Shown: in pieces, positions 32,753 to 41,313 of the stretch
Position numbering within the stretch: the first letter of the stretch is position 1
How the letters are laid out: each line of letters starts with the position of its first letter
Source of the DNA: an uncultured Collinsella sp.
Lineage (GTDB): Bacteria; Actinomycetota; Coriobacteriia; Coriobacteriales; Coriobacteriaceae
DNA: 45,837 nucleotides
Reading direction: 5' to 3'
Assembly: GCA_900555515.1 (NCBI GenBank)
Contig: USLO01000001.1
Coordinates: forward strand, 1-45,837
Position numbers and translations under genes: made by a program
Notes under the pieces: generated by a model
The model's database searches: none
The model's input: only the letters and a program-made list of their open reading frames with translations
Told to the model about the DNA's origin: nothing

Positions 32753-35170
32753 TTATTTATCCATGTCCTTCTTGGGCTTGACAACATTTCCCTTGGCGAT
32801 GCGGGCTGAGAGGGCGACGATGATTCGGTCGTAGGCGTAGACGTCTTTGCCTAGCAAGAATCCGCGGGCGCCGAGTACGTCGTTGTCGGGTGTCATGTAG
32901 GCGTGACGCATGAGGATGTCGGACTTGCGAACGCCTTCGGCCCCACTCTTGTTGGGCTTGCCGCTCAGGAACGCATCGACGGCCGCTGCACGCATACGCT
33001 GCTCGCGTTCCTGTTCGACGGTGCCGTGTCCCAGTTCGGTCATACCCGTTGCCTGGCAATAGGCAAGCCAACGATCGTGCTCCATGTCACCTAAACGACA
33101 GATAAGGGCGAATTCCTCGCGGTTCTTCTGCTCGCTGGCATCGAACTCGGTTTTGGTAGCTGCGTCGGGAACGACGGAGCTTAATATCGCATTGGCAATG
33201 TTGTCGTTATTCGAAGCCGGCTTGACCTTGCCCCGCAGCTTCTCCCTCCAAGCATGCTCGAAGGATCCCTGCTCCACGTCGGCGTCGCTAAAGCCAAGCG
33301 CCCAGAAGCGGTAGGGGATATGTGCTACCGAAGCTCGGCTGCTGCTCTTGTTGGATTCTTTGCCGTTGTAACTATTAACTGCCTTCTCAACGGCGAGTGT
33401 TGCGTCAAAATCATTCTCAATAGAGCCATTAAAGCAAAGGTCGTATGCCGCATTGAGCTGCACGGCCAGGCGCTCGCGCTCGTCATTGATGATGTTGCTG
33501 TAGGTGTAGAACGCCTTGCGGGCACCAAACGGATGCATGATTTTGGCGGCGTCTTTGCCAGTCGTCTGAGTCTTATCGAGGCTTTTAAGGGCGCCTAGGA
33601 TTTCTTCGCTCTCGATATGGGGACAGATGACGGGTTGCTGTTTGGTGTAGTCCGGTGAGCCCTGGTCGATAAAGCGATTGAAGATCTGACGTTGGAGCAT
33701 GAGCGAATAGGAGAGGTTCTGTCCACAATCTCCCATGGTTACGAAAGCGTAAAGACGAGCGTCATCGGGAATTAGCGCGCTGTCGGCCTTGGACGATACG
33801 CACTTGTTTTGAGCGTCGTAGTGCAGCGTAGTGACGGTGCCGCCTGCAATTAGGCGATCGGTTGTAACCGAGGGCGCCTCAGCTTCTACAAAGCGAATTG
33901 TCGACATGCCGTTGCAGCTTTCGCCAAACATCTCGGGGTAGCGGGCTGCTTCGCGTTCTAGTATCGTTCGGGCGTTGGGGTCGACAACAACAATGTTCAG
34001 ACGAACGCCCGGCATACGGCCCATCCAGAAGGAAGTGCGTGTTGCCTGCATGCCGAAATCGCCTGCGCCGAAAACGAGAACGGTGAGATTCTGAGGCTTG
34101 GGATTTGGGTTGACGGAGATATCGATGGGCTCGAGCACGCTGTAAAGCGGAGCTTCTTCAAGTACATCGTATATTTCGTCTTGAACGCGTGAGAGCAAGT
34201 GAAGACAGGTCGGCTCTTTGTCGGCTTTGATGGCATCGAAGATTTGGGCATCATCGGGGTTCTTGTGGGTGCAATGGAGCGTAATCTTGGGCGCGTGGCC
34301 GGTCTGAGGATCCTTGTGCGTCGCTTCGAGCATGTCGATCGTTGCGCTGACATTGTGTTCGGTTTCTTCGCTCGTTGCGACGACGTCAACTGTGAGCAGA
34401 TGCTTAACTGCATCGCGCAGCGATGTAATCGTTGTGAGCACATCGGCTGCTTCGGAGTCGGTGAACACATAGCGCACATAGCCCTGGCACAGATTGCGCA
34501 GTACGCGCTGACGTTCGCTGTCCTCGTCGCTGCCTAGACAAAAGATGAGAGCGATGTCGCCGTTGCCATTCGCGTTATTGAGCGTTCCGTCCTTGATGTT
34601 GTTAACGATGTCACGCGCGAGCAACTCGGTGTTGGCGTCGACGCTTTCAAAGACAATTGCATGGTCGGCATACTTGAGATGACGCTTGATAACGCTGCCC
34701 GAGAGACGCGTGGCAACAGCGTTGAAGGCAAACAGGCCAATTTCAACGGGAAGGGCGATGATGTATGCAAGTGTGAGCAGCGAATAGAGCAGGTTGAATA
34801 CTTGGCCGGCAATGCTGCCGCCAAGGGGAATAGCGCTATAGACGGTTGACGTCACATCGGTGAGGCCGGTCTGGATGGTCGTTGTCCATCCCACGGCAAA
34901 GAAGTTGGTGATGACCCAGCTAATAAAGTTGAAGGCTCCCGGCTCCCAGCCCTCGCCAAGATCCGAGGAAAAGCACTGCGCCCAGGTAACGGGGGCGAAT
35001 AGGCAAAAAGCGCCAAGAGCAAGAATTTCAAAGGCGACGATGCGACGGTTGGAGTTGATCTCGAAGCCAAAGAGTTTGTGCTGATAGTTGTGCCGTTCCA
35101 AGTGTATGGAATAGCAGAGCGCAACGAGGGCGACGAGGAATGCCGCGAACCAACAGATTGGAGAAATCAA
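32753..35170 (-). CDS. Membrane protein with TrkA-N-like NAD-binding region and RyR-like domain
   Basis: 805 aa. The start is TTG at 35170, decided by the strong AGGAGG 8 bases upstream. N-terminal membrane part: ICWFAAFLVALVALCYS, IVAFEILALGAFCLFAPV, and LLYSLLTLAYIIALPVEIGLF (to about residue 155). Between the second and third lies a pore-loop-like ITNFFAVGWTTTIQTGLTD, faintly recalling K+ channels. Two Rossmann-like regions follow, the second with VLVFGAGDFGMQATR (about 370-385). Near the C-terminus RLGDMEHDRWLAYCQATGM resembles the core of ryanodine-receptor (RyR) domains, which in bacteria occur joined to TrkA-N domains. It may sense a nucleotide and gate or signal at the membrane. It is cotranscribed with the 422-aa and TIR genes. 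Confidence 0.78.
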   Translation of the reverse strand: MISPICWFAAFLVALVALCYSIHLERHNYQHKLFGFEINSNRRIVAFEILALGAFCLFAPVTWAQCFSSDLGEGWEPGAFNFISWVITNFFAVGWTTTIQTGLTDVTSTVYSAIPLGGSIAGQVFNLLYSLLTLAYIIALPVEIGLFAFNAVATRLSGSVIKRHLKYADHAIVFESVDANTELLARDIVNNIKDGTLNNANGNGDIALIFCLGSDEDSERQRVLRNLCQGYVRYVFTDSEAADVLTTITSLRDAVKHLLTVDVVATSEETEHNVSATIDMLEATHKDPQTGHAPKITLHCTHKNPDDAQIFDAIKADKEPTCLHLLSRVQDEIYDVLEEAPLYSVLEPIDISVNPNPKPQNLTVLVFGAGDFGMQATRTSFWMGRMPGVRLNIVVVDPNARTILEREAARYPEMFGESCNGMSTIRFVEAEAPSVTTDRLIAGGTVTTLHYDAQNKCVSSKADSALIPDDARLYAFVTMGDCGQNLSYSLMLQRQIFNRFIDQGSPDYTKQQPVICPHIESEEILGALKSLDKTQTTGKDAAKIMHPFGARKAFYTYSNIINDERERLAVQLNAAYDLCFNGSIENDFDATLAVEKAVNSYNGKESNKSSSRASVAHIPYRFWALGFSDADVEQGSFEHAWREKLRGKVKPASNNDNIANAILSSVVPDAATKTEFDASEQKNREEFALICRLGDMEHDRWLAYCQATGMTELGHGTVEQEREQRMRAAAVDAFLSGKPNKSGAEGVRKSDILMRHAYMTPDNDVLGARGFLLGKDVYAYDRIIVALSARIAKGNVVKPKKDMDK

Positions 35171-35230
35171 AGTAGGTACCTCCTGTGAGTATAGAGATGA
35201 ACGGATAACGTGAAATGGGCCTGTTGCCGC

Positions 35231-36499
35231 CTACGTGAACATGCGATCCCTCAGCTCGGCCGCCTCGTTAATCTCGACGTTGGTACGGCCTTGGAGATCT
35301 TCGGTGCGTTTGCTGGTGAGCTTGCCGTCCTTTAGTCCGTAGGTGGTGTACTGAATGATTGCGCCGGCGGTTTCGGCTGCCTGACGTAGGGGCTCGTAGG
35401 TGTCGGTTTGCTCGCACCATGCATAGAAATCATCAATGGTGGCGTTGGGATTGCCGCTAAAGAGTCGATACCATTCGCGTCCAAAGCTGCCAAGGACCGA
35501 GAACGTCTTTTTCTCGACAAGCTTGTCGCCCTTGTATTTGTAGTCCAGCGCGAGGTCCACCAGATAGGCGGCTCCCGTTTCAAAGGCGTTCTCGTTGCCC
35601 TGACGACCGATGACCTCGGCCTCCGGATAGTATTTACCAATAAACTCGGCGGCGTCGCCTTCGTAATCGGCAACGATGCGCACACTCTGTACCTTGCCCC
35701 GCTTGTACGTGCAGTGCAGGATGCGCAGCAATCGCTCCTGCCAAAACGCATAGGAAAACAGGTGGTCGACAAAGTGCGGGTTCTCAAGCCGATTGGCCCG
35801 ATCCATCCAAACGGTTTGGAACAGCTGGTAGTCGGCCTGCGGCTCGCCCGTGACCTCGCGGAACCACTGTACGGCGAGGTCGGCGGGGATATAGAACGAT
35901 AGTCGCTCCTGCGGAGTACCGCTCTTGGTCGTTTTGGCGCGCAGGGGAATCTCGACCTCGTAGCCAGAACCGTCGTCCGTTCCGCAGTTTAAAACGGGCG
36001 GCAGCATAAACTGACAGGGGCCCTCGTCGCATACGCGCATCGGCTGGGGGCTAACAGGTCGCCCGTCAAACTCCATCTCAATGTCTGTGTCGTCTTCTTC
36101 CTCGTCATCATCTTCGATGCCAAGGTCGTAGCCGGTGTAGTAGTCATCCAGGTGTCGCTCGTTTACATTTCGCCCGTTTACGACGTCAAAGACGGTAACA
36201 CCCGTCATGCGGTCGCAATACTTTGCGACTTCAAAGAGGTTGCAGCTCTCCTCGGGCGTGAAGTTATCCATGCGGTGCTGGAACTCGGTAGCGCATTCCT
36301 CGGGATCATAGCCGTCCATGTCGCTGTCACCGAGCCAAAAGTTGGGATCACGATTGCTTTTGAAGTACCACCAGTACCAGACGGGGCAGAATACCGCATT
36401 TACGCCAAAAAAGACCTTTTGGATGATGTTGCCGTTGCCGTCGAACTTGTAATCGAGCGGCAAGTTAACAACCGGATCGTTTGATGTGTCACGCGCCAT
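35231..36499 (-). CDS. Hypothetical protein, 422 aa, with a duplicated motif
   Basis: Not recognised. GGGAG lies 8 bases before the ATG. Two distant segments resemble each other: LPLDYKFDGNGNIIQKVFFG to DPNFW (residues 14-54) and LALDYKYKGDKLVEKKTFSV to GNPNAT (about 315-353), each followed by Asp/Glu-rich sequence, so the protein probably has two copies of one fold. A very acidic stretch (EDDDEEEDDTD) lies near residue 130. No signal peptide or clear membrane helix. It is the first gene of the operon with the RyR-like and TIR genes, 60 bases apart, with island palindromes in its promoter. Confidence 0.78.
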   Translation of the reverse strand: MARDTSNDPVVNLPLDYKFDGNGNIIQKVFFGVNAVFCPVWYWWYFKSNRDPNFWLGDSDMDGYDPEECATEFQHRMDNFTPEESCNLFEVAKYCDRMTGVTVFDVVNGRNVNERHLDDYYTGYDLGIEDDDEEEDDTDIEMEFDGRPVSPQPMRVCDEGPCQFMLPPVLNCGTDDGSGYEVEIPLRAKTTKSGTPQERLSFYIPADLAVQWFREVTGEPQADYQLFQTVWMDRANRLENPHFVDHLFSYAFWQERLLRILHCTYKRGKVQSVRIVADYEGDAAEFIGKYYPEAEVIGRQGNENAFETGAAYLVDLALDYKYKGDKLVEKKTFSVLGSFGREWYRLFSGNPNATIDDFYAWCEQTDTYEPLRQAAETAGAIIQYTTYGLKDGKLTSKRTEDLQGRTNVEINEAAELRDRMFT

Positions 36500-36604
36500 G
36501 GTGTGCTCCCTACGATGATTCGTATTGCGCGCGAAGGCCAGATTCGATGAGTCTGCCCTGCACGCGTCTGTTACTTCGCATACTAGGCCGCCTGCGCTGT
36601 ATTC

Positions 36605-36661
36605 TGTTGCGCAACATCGTGGACGGCGCGGTTCGACGTCCAGGGCCGACGCCGCGCAACA
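36605..36661. promoter_or_regulatory. Island palindrome TGTTGCGCAACA plus decayed second copy
   Basis: A perfect copy at 36605-36616, with the extended TTCTGTTGCGCAACAT flank at 36602-36617, and an imperfect copy CGCCGCGCAACA at 36650-36661; centres are 45 bases apart. They lie 106 bases and more upstream of the 422-aa gene that leads the RyR-TIR operon. Confidence 0.78.
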
Positions 36662-36691
36662 GATACATGGATTGGCCGTGCCAATCGCTCT

Positions 36692-39325
36692 CTAGTAGCG
36701 CGCCGAGCGCTGGGCGTTGCCCGGGTTGTAGCCCGCCCAGGCGGCGATGACGTCCGACTCAACGACGCTCGTTGCAATGTTGATAAAGCTGCCGACACGG
36801 GGCAGGTCGGTATGGAAGTCTTCGAGCAGGTTGGGCTGGAACCTAAAGTCCTCAAAGTCGATGGTGTTGGGGTTGTAGAGCTGACAAGTACCATCCTCGG
36901 TAGAGATCCGGCCAACCATGTAAACGGCCTTGTGCTCTACGACCTCGGTATCGTCGACGTCGATCACCTCTCCGCGATCGTGCGCGGCAGCGGCGTGCTC
37001 CATGAGCTCGAGGAATCGGTCGGCTTCGGCGCTGCAGAGTACGCAGCGCGAGAAGAGCACCGTAAGGGCATAACCCGTTTTACGACCCAGTTTTTCTCGT
37101 AGTTCGCTAAATCGTTGCGACTGTTCTGGGGTCATGCACGTCTTGGACGGCGCGGTCTGCTTGAGTCCGCACGTCTTAAGGAACATCGCGTTGGCCTTGC
37201 GCAGGGCGCTCATAGCGGCAGAGTCGCTCTTTGCCGCGGAGACGTCGATGCGTCCTCCCTCGGGAATCTGCTTATAGCGAGAGAAGCCCTTCTCGCCCTC
37301 GACGGGCATCCAGTACGTAATGACGTCATTTTCCACTACGCTAAAGCGGCACGTAAAGGGCGCGCCGATTGCCGGCGCCTCGCCGTAGAACTTTACACGT
37401 ACGGCTTGGTCGGTGTCCGCCATCCACATCATAAAGCGATGGCTATCGTCGCCGTCATGGCTCCGGAGCTTTGCAATAAGGTAGCAAACCGAGTCGCAGC
37501 GGCTTTCGAGCGCGGCGCCTCTTCCGGTGGCTATGGCGCTTATGCCTTGGGACTTGAGCTCGATGTCGCGGTGCAGCGCGTTGAGTTCTTCGGATGTCAA
37601 CAGGTCTTGGCCGAGAAGCCCCGCGACAAGCGCGCCGACTTCTATGTCGGTAGTAAGGGCGGAGTCGATAACTTTGCGGTGCGCCTGGTGGCTTGCATAA
37701 GCCGGCATGGGTTTGCGGCCTGTGGCAAATCCAAATGGGTCGCGGATCTGGTCGCCGCCGCGATAGAGCGGCTCTAAAAAGAACATGTTCATGTCATTCT
37801 GCTTGCCCTGCTTTTGACCGTAGGCATCGAGGGAATTCCAGACATGCTTCTCTGCAATGGGGTTCATCCACAGGCTGATTTTCGATTTTTCTGCCGAGGA
37901 GGTCGAGGTACTCTTTTTGGAGCTTGCGGCGGGACGCGAGGCGGGTTTCTGATATCCAGCGGGGAGAACTTGCGCAAGATCGAATTTCTTAAGCAGCCTA
38001 AAGTAGACTCCTGCCGACGCTTCCTCTGCCATTTCTGCCATGACTGGCTGCGATGGATCGTCGACAAAAGAAATGCGCGTTTTGTCATCATCGGAGACTG
38101 CCTGGCAGTAGCCGCACCGAAGTGCGACGTAGCCTTCGTTATCGCTGCCGCGGTCAAAGTACATCTGTTCTTTGCAGCCGAGTGTTTCGGGGACGAATGC
38201 GGTCGGGTTCGCTATGCCGGGAATCGTAATTACGGCACCGGTCGCGCTCTGAAGTTCATCGAAATACTCGACGTACAGCGGAATGTTGTAATGTTGGGCT
38301 AATGACTCGAGAACGACGGCATTGGGCACGGAATGCGCCACGCGATAGCGCACGGAGTTATAGCCCCATTCGATATCGGTTGCATCATCGGGGATCCCGT
38401 GACCTACCATGTTCTTCAGGACATCATCGGGTGAGTCGAACGTGCCATCGGGCGTACCGCAAATCGCCTGGAGCGAGAATCCTCCAAAGCACTTTTCGAG
38501 ATCATTGCGGATATACTCGCAGCAGTCATGATTGGGAAAGACGATGCGAAACGTCATCGCACCCATGGCTTGGGACATGTAGACGTTATTCGACGTCTGG
38601 GCCTGTTCCTTGGTCGAGTTCGTTTTGCCCTCGCTCGCCGCAGAAGACGATTTTTTGCGCGAGGGCGCTGGCTGGGGTTCCTCTTGGGCGCCAAACTGGT
38701 CCTTGAGAAAGTCGAAGTACAGGGACACGTTTCCGCGCTGCGCATACGAACGCATGATGGGGTCGGTCGTGTCTTCAAAGTACTTTTGGCTTCCGTCGGG
38801 CATGGACATGGTTCCCATGCCGCAGCGGAACAGGGTGTCGGTGGCACCGTCGAACCCCTCCGGGAAATACACCCAGCAGCTCTTGTCGACCACGTTTGCA
38901 AACGAGACGCTGTCGCCCTGCGCATCGGCGATCACGGCGCCGGCGGCGATCTCATCGGCATCGGTGTACTCGTAGTAGACGGGAACGCCGATCATCTTGG
39001 AGATAGTCTTGGCAACCTCCAGCGAGGGGATGCCGTTGTATTCGTACTGGAGCGAGTTGTAGCCCCAGACGACGTTGGTGACCTCTTCGCCGTCGGACCC
39101 GCAGGTTTCCAGGGCGGCATTGATGGCGTCGGTCGGATCCATGTGCTGGAAGTCCTCGTAATCGGGGATCACGGCAGCAAAGCAGAACTCACCATAGTCT
39201 CGCTCCAGGGCAGCTTTGGCCTGCATGCAGATATCGTGGTTGGGAAACACGATGCGACTGACAATCTGGTTGATCGAGATCCCTCGGTCGGTATCTTGAA
39301 GCAGATGCTCAAAAATCTCGTCCAT
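36692..39325 (-). CDS. Hypothetical protein, 877 aa, with tandem duplicated module
   Basis: ATG 39325 is chosen for AAGGA 4 bases upstream; the frame extends to 39559 across the intergenic operators. Residues 16-210 and 255-455 are two copies of one module: RIVFPNHDICMQAKAALERD/RIVFPNHDCCEYIRNDLEKC, WGYNSLQYEY/WGYNSVRYRV, GVPVYYEYTDADEIAAGAVI/NIPLYVEYFDELQSATGAVI and LFRCGMG/ALRCGYC. A Ser-rich linker leads to a third region of about 400 residues (ISLWMNPIAEKHVWNSLDAYG onward) with PVEGEKGFSRYKQIPEGGRI and a late CVLCSAEADRFLELMEHAA. Cytoplasmic, no enzyme motif recognised. It is divergent from the 181-aa membrane gene, with two island palindromes between them. Confidence 0.8.
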   Translation of the reverse strand: MDEIFEHLLQDTDRGISINQIVSRIVFPNHDICMQAKAALERDYGEFCFAAVIPDYEDFQHMDPTDAINAALETCGSDGEEVTNVVWGYNSLQYEYNGIPSLEVAKTISKMIGVPVYYEYTDADEIAAGAVIADAQGDSVSFANVVDKSCWVYFPEGFDGATDTLFRCGMGTMSMPDGSQKYFEDTTDPIMRSYAQRGNVSLYFDFLKDQFGAQEEPQPAPSRKKSSSAASEGKTNSTKEQAQTSNNVYMSQAMGAMTFRIVFPNHDCCEYIRNDLEKCFGGFSLQAICGTPDGTFDSPDDVLKNMVGHGIPDDATDIEWGYNSVRYRVAHSVPNAVVLESLAQHYNIPLYVEYFDELQSATGAVITIPGIANPTAFVPETLGCKEQMYFDRGSDNEGYVALRCGYCQAVSDDDKTRISFVDDPSQPVMAEMAEEASAGVYFRLLKKFDLAQVLPAGYQKPASRPAASSKKSTSTSSAEKSKISLWMNPIAEKHVWNSLDAYGQKQGKQNDMNMFFLEPLYRGGDQIRDPFGFATGRKPMPAYASHQAHRKVIDSALTTDIEVGALVAGLLGQDLLTSEELNALHRDIELKSQGISAIATGRGAALESRCDSVCYLIAKLRSHDGDDSHRFMMWMADTDQAVRVKFYGEAPAIGAPFTCRFSVVENDVITYWMPVEGEKGFSRYKQIPEGGRIDVSAAKSDSAAMSALRKANAMFLKTCGLKQTAPSKTCMTPEQSQRFSELREKLGRKTGYALTVLFSRCVLCSAEADRFLELMEHAAAAHDRGEVIDVDDTEVVEHKAVYMVGRISTEDGTCQLYNPNTIDFEDFRFQPNLLEDFHTDLPRVGSFINIATSVVESDVIAAWAGYNPGNAQRSARY

Positions 39326-39420
39326 CGTTCCTTCTTTCGTATGCGGTGGAAGCCCACGATCCCGGGTTTTAGGGCTCGTGGCTTTGCTAACTCGAACGCT
39401 ACCGCCCCGATGGGCGAGAA

Positions 39421-39432
39421 CGTTGCGCAACA
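39421..39432. promoter_or_regulatory. Island palindrome CGTTGCGCAACA
   Basis: One mismatch from TGTTGCGCAACA, 96 bases upstream of the 877-aa gene's ATG (-). Extended as AACGTTGCGCAACAT it is the mirror of the copy at 39511, whose centre is 90 bases away. Confidence 0.72.
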
Positions 39433-39510
39433 TCCGCGAGTGCGCAAATTGCAATGCGGAACGGTCTGTCCCGGGGCGTTTTGAGAGCGGATCCGTCTCG
39501 TTTCCGGCAA

Positions 39511-39522
39511 TGTTGCGCAACG
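39511..39522. promoter_or_regulatory. Island palindrome TGTTGCGCAACG
   Basis: One mismatch from the consensus, 69 bases upstream of the 181-aa membrane gene (+). With 39421-39432 it frames the divergent intergenic region. The rest of 39326-39591 shows no other feature I can name. Confidence 0.72.
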
Positions 39523-39591
39523 TCTGCTCGGTATGGATTTCTACACTTGAGTTGTCCAAAAGGGATTCGGTTCTTGAATGAGGGATGAACG

Positions 39592-40137
39592 ATGAGCGGG
39601 AACTCCTATTACGATGACGATATGTCCGAAGAAGATTACGAGCGGGTCATGGAGCATATGTACGAGCTTGAGTGCGAGCTCGAGGAGCCTCATGACGCTC
39701 GCACCGACCAGTTGATTCGCGAGGAGCTCGAGGATCTCTCGAGTGCCATGTTGTTTGAGCCGGTGGTCAAAAACGGTGAGTACCTTGGTGAGCGCGACCA
39801 TGTGCCCGGGTATTGGACGGATCGTCGCGATTTGGAGTCCGAGCCTTCAGACGCTTCGAGCGATGCTAACGAGGTAGAGAAGGATGAGCCGTTTGATTTG
39901 ATCGGCTATCAGGGCTCTTCTTCGGGCGGTTCGGTGCTCGACATGTTTACTCCCATTTTAAGGAGTCGCGTGTTCTGGATCTTCATCGCGTTTCTGGTGT
40001 TTATCGGCCTGCTCGACATGTTCTACGACAGCTTTATCGTTCCTTCGGGCTTCGCTATTAGCCGCATCAATTTCCAGGGCTTGGTGTTGCTGGCAATTGT
40101 CGTTGCATGCATTGCCCTGAGGCGCCGTCATCGCTAG
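39592..40137 (+). CDS. Small acidic membrane protein, two C-terminal helices
   Basis: 181 aa, unrecognised. GAGGGA lies 7 bases before the ATG. Residues 1-125 are very acidic (DDDMSEEDYERVMEHMYELECELEE) and cytoplasmic. Two membrane helices follow: VFWIFIAFLVFIGLLDMFY and INFQGLVLLAIVVACIAL, then a basic RRRHR tail, a hairpin with both ends inside by the positive-inside rule. It shares its control region with the 877-aa gene. Confidence 0.78.
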   Translation: MSGNSYYDDDMSEEDYERVMEHMYELECELEEPHDARTDQLIREELEDLSSAMLFEPVVKNGEYLGERDHVPGYWTDRRDLESEPSDASSDANEVEKDEPFDLIGYQGSSSGGSVLDMFTPILRSRVFWIFIAFLVFIGLLDMFYDSFIVPSGFAISRINFQGLVLLAIVVACIALRRRHR

Positions 40138-40144
40138 CGACGGT

Positions 40145-40173
40145 ATTGGCGCAACGGCCAATGTTGCGCAACA
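40145..40173. promoter_or_regulatory. Island palindrome TGTTGCGCAACA before the acetyltransferase gene
   Basis: Perfect copy at 40162-40173, with a weaker ATTGGCGCAACG at 40145-40156 whose centre is 17 bases away. They lie just upstream of the acetyltransferase gene (ATG 40234) and mark it as the last island member. Confidence 0.78.
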
Positions 40174-40233
40174 GAGTGTTGGGACAGCGCCGTATGCTCG
40201 GGTTGTCCTGAAAGCGAGAGAAAGGACAGGACA

Positions 40234-40782
40234 ATGGCTGAAGTTGAAGTAAGGGCTTTGGGTCCCGACGACGTCGACGATATGGTCGATCTGGATGAGC
40301 AGTCGGGCTACGAGGTCTATGACGAGTACGCGGACTTTGTCGAGGACGAGGACGAGGAGAATAGCAGCCTCTGGGGCGTCTTTGCCGATGATGAGCTGGT
40401 CGGTTTTTGCGTGACGGGCGGTGCGGATGACCCCGATCTGCCGGATGCCGTTACGGAGCACCCGCTCAACGAGGAAACGTCGACGTTTTTGAGCCATGTG
40501 TATGTTGATCCTGACTACCGCGGTAACGGCTATGGCGCGCGCCTGGTGCACGACGCCCTGTTGGGATACTGGGAGAGCGAGGGCGAACAACAGCCTACAT
40601 TCCTGGATCTGAGCGAATATCTCTTTGACGATGCTGATGCGGATCCGATTAAGCTCGCGCATCTGCTCATCGACTTCTTTGGCAAGAACGGGTTTGAGCC
40701 CATCCCCGACGATGACCACGACATTACCTACACCTGCATGGTCTTGGATCCCAAGAACTTTAAGGACCCGGACGCAGAGTAG
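40234..40782 (+). CDS. GNAT-family N-acetyltransferase
   Basis: 182 aa, acidic. The acetyl-CoA loop is in FLSHVYVDPDYRGNGYGARLVHDAL (R/Q-x-x-G-x-G/A pattern: RGNGYG, about residues 98-103). GVFADDELVGFCVTGG is the preceding strand pair. AGAAAGGACAG lies before the ATG. The substrate cannot be told. It may be ordinary metabolism next to the island, but the TGTTGCGCAACA box in its promoter ties it to the island genes. A terminator follows. Confidence 0.87.
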   Translation: MAEVEVRALGPDDVDDMVDLDEQSGYEVYDEYADFVEDEDEENSSLWGVFADDELVGFCVTGGADDPDLPDAVTEHPLNEETSTFLSHVYVDPDYRGNGYGARLVHDALLGYWESEGEQQPTFLDLSEYLFDDADADPIKLAHLLIDFFGKNGFEPIPDDDHDITYTCMVLDPKNFKDPDAE

Positions 40783-40825
40783 AGGTTGCGAGGTGTTGAT
40801 TTAGCTTCCCTAGTTGATGTTTGAC

Positions 40826-40872
40826 GGGGCCGGACGTTCCAGTTGTGATGGCTGGACGTCCGGTCCTTTTTG
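40826..40872 (+). terminator. Rho-independent terminator after the acetyltransferase gene
   Basis: GGCCGGACGTTCCAG and CTGGACGTCCGGTCC pair (40827-40866, with a bulge) around a 9-base loop and are followed by TTTTT. Confidence 0.88.
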
Positions 40873-40903
40873 TGGCCTGTCGGGTTTGGTGCTCGGCACG
40901 TTT

Positions 40904-41041
40904 GTCTCGATCTGTAACATCTGGCGGGGGATATGGGGTCTAGTTGTTACGGATCAAGATTGTTTCTCGGCAGACAACTCAACTGTCTCAATCTGTAACA
41001 TCTGGGGCCGGTTTTGCTCCGTAACTGTTACAGATTGAGAC
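40904..41041. repeat. Two 57-bp palindromic repeat units
   Basis: Units 40904-40960 (right arm decayed to GTTACGGATCAAGAT) and 40985-41041, starts 81 bases apart, same 15-27-15 build as the other arrays. They lie between the acetyltransferase terminator and the helicase promoter region. Confidence 0.9.
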
Positions 41042-41108
41042 AATCGGCCCAGACTCGCCCCGTCCGCCTCGTCATCTGTGGTTTACGTGGGGGCATACGG
41101 AGTACGGG

Positions 41109-41114
41109 TATACT
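41109..41114 (+). promoter_or_regulatory. Candidate -10 box TATACT for the helicase gene
   Basis: TATACT in GGGTATACTAACC, about 200 bases before the ATG. The -35 is unclear (TTACGT lies 20 bases away). If right, the mRNA has a long untranslated leader, as is common for cold-induced DEAD-box helicase genes. Nothing else is seen in 41042-41313. Confidence 0.4.
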
Positions 41115-41313
41115 AACCGGCGGCGAATCTGCTCCATCGCTTAGAGCTGCTGCGTCTGGACGGCGCGTGATAGGGCTGCCAAAGCGATCGCCAGCGTGCT
41201 GAGCAACGTCCTCTCTGTGCGCACCTGTTTTTGTATGTATTAGCGCACTACCAAGCACGCCCGCGCGGCCGCATGCCGTGCCCATTGCGCGTGCAGATAA
41301 GGAACAACAACAT

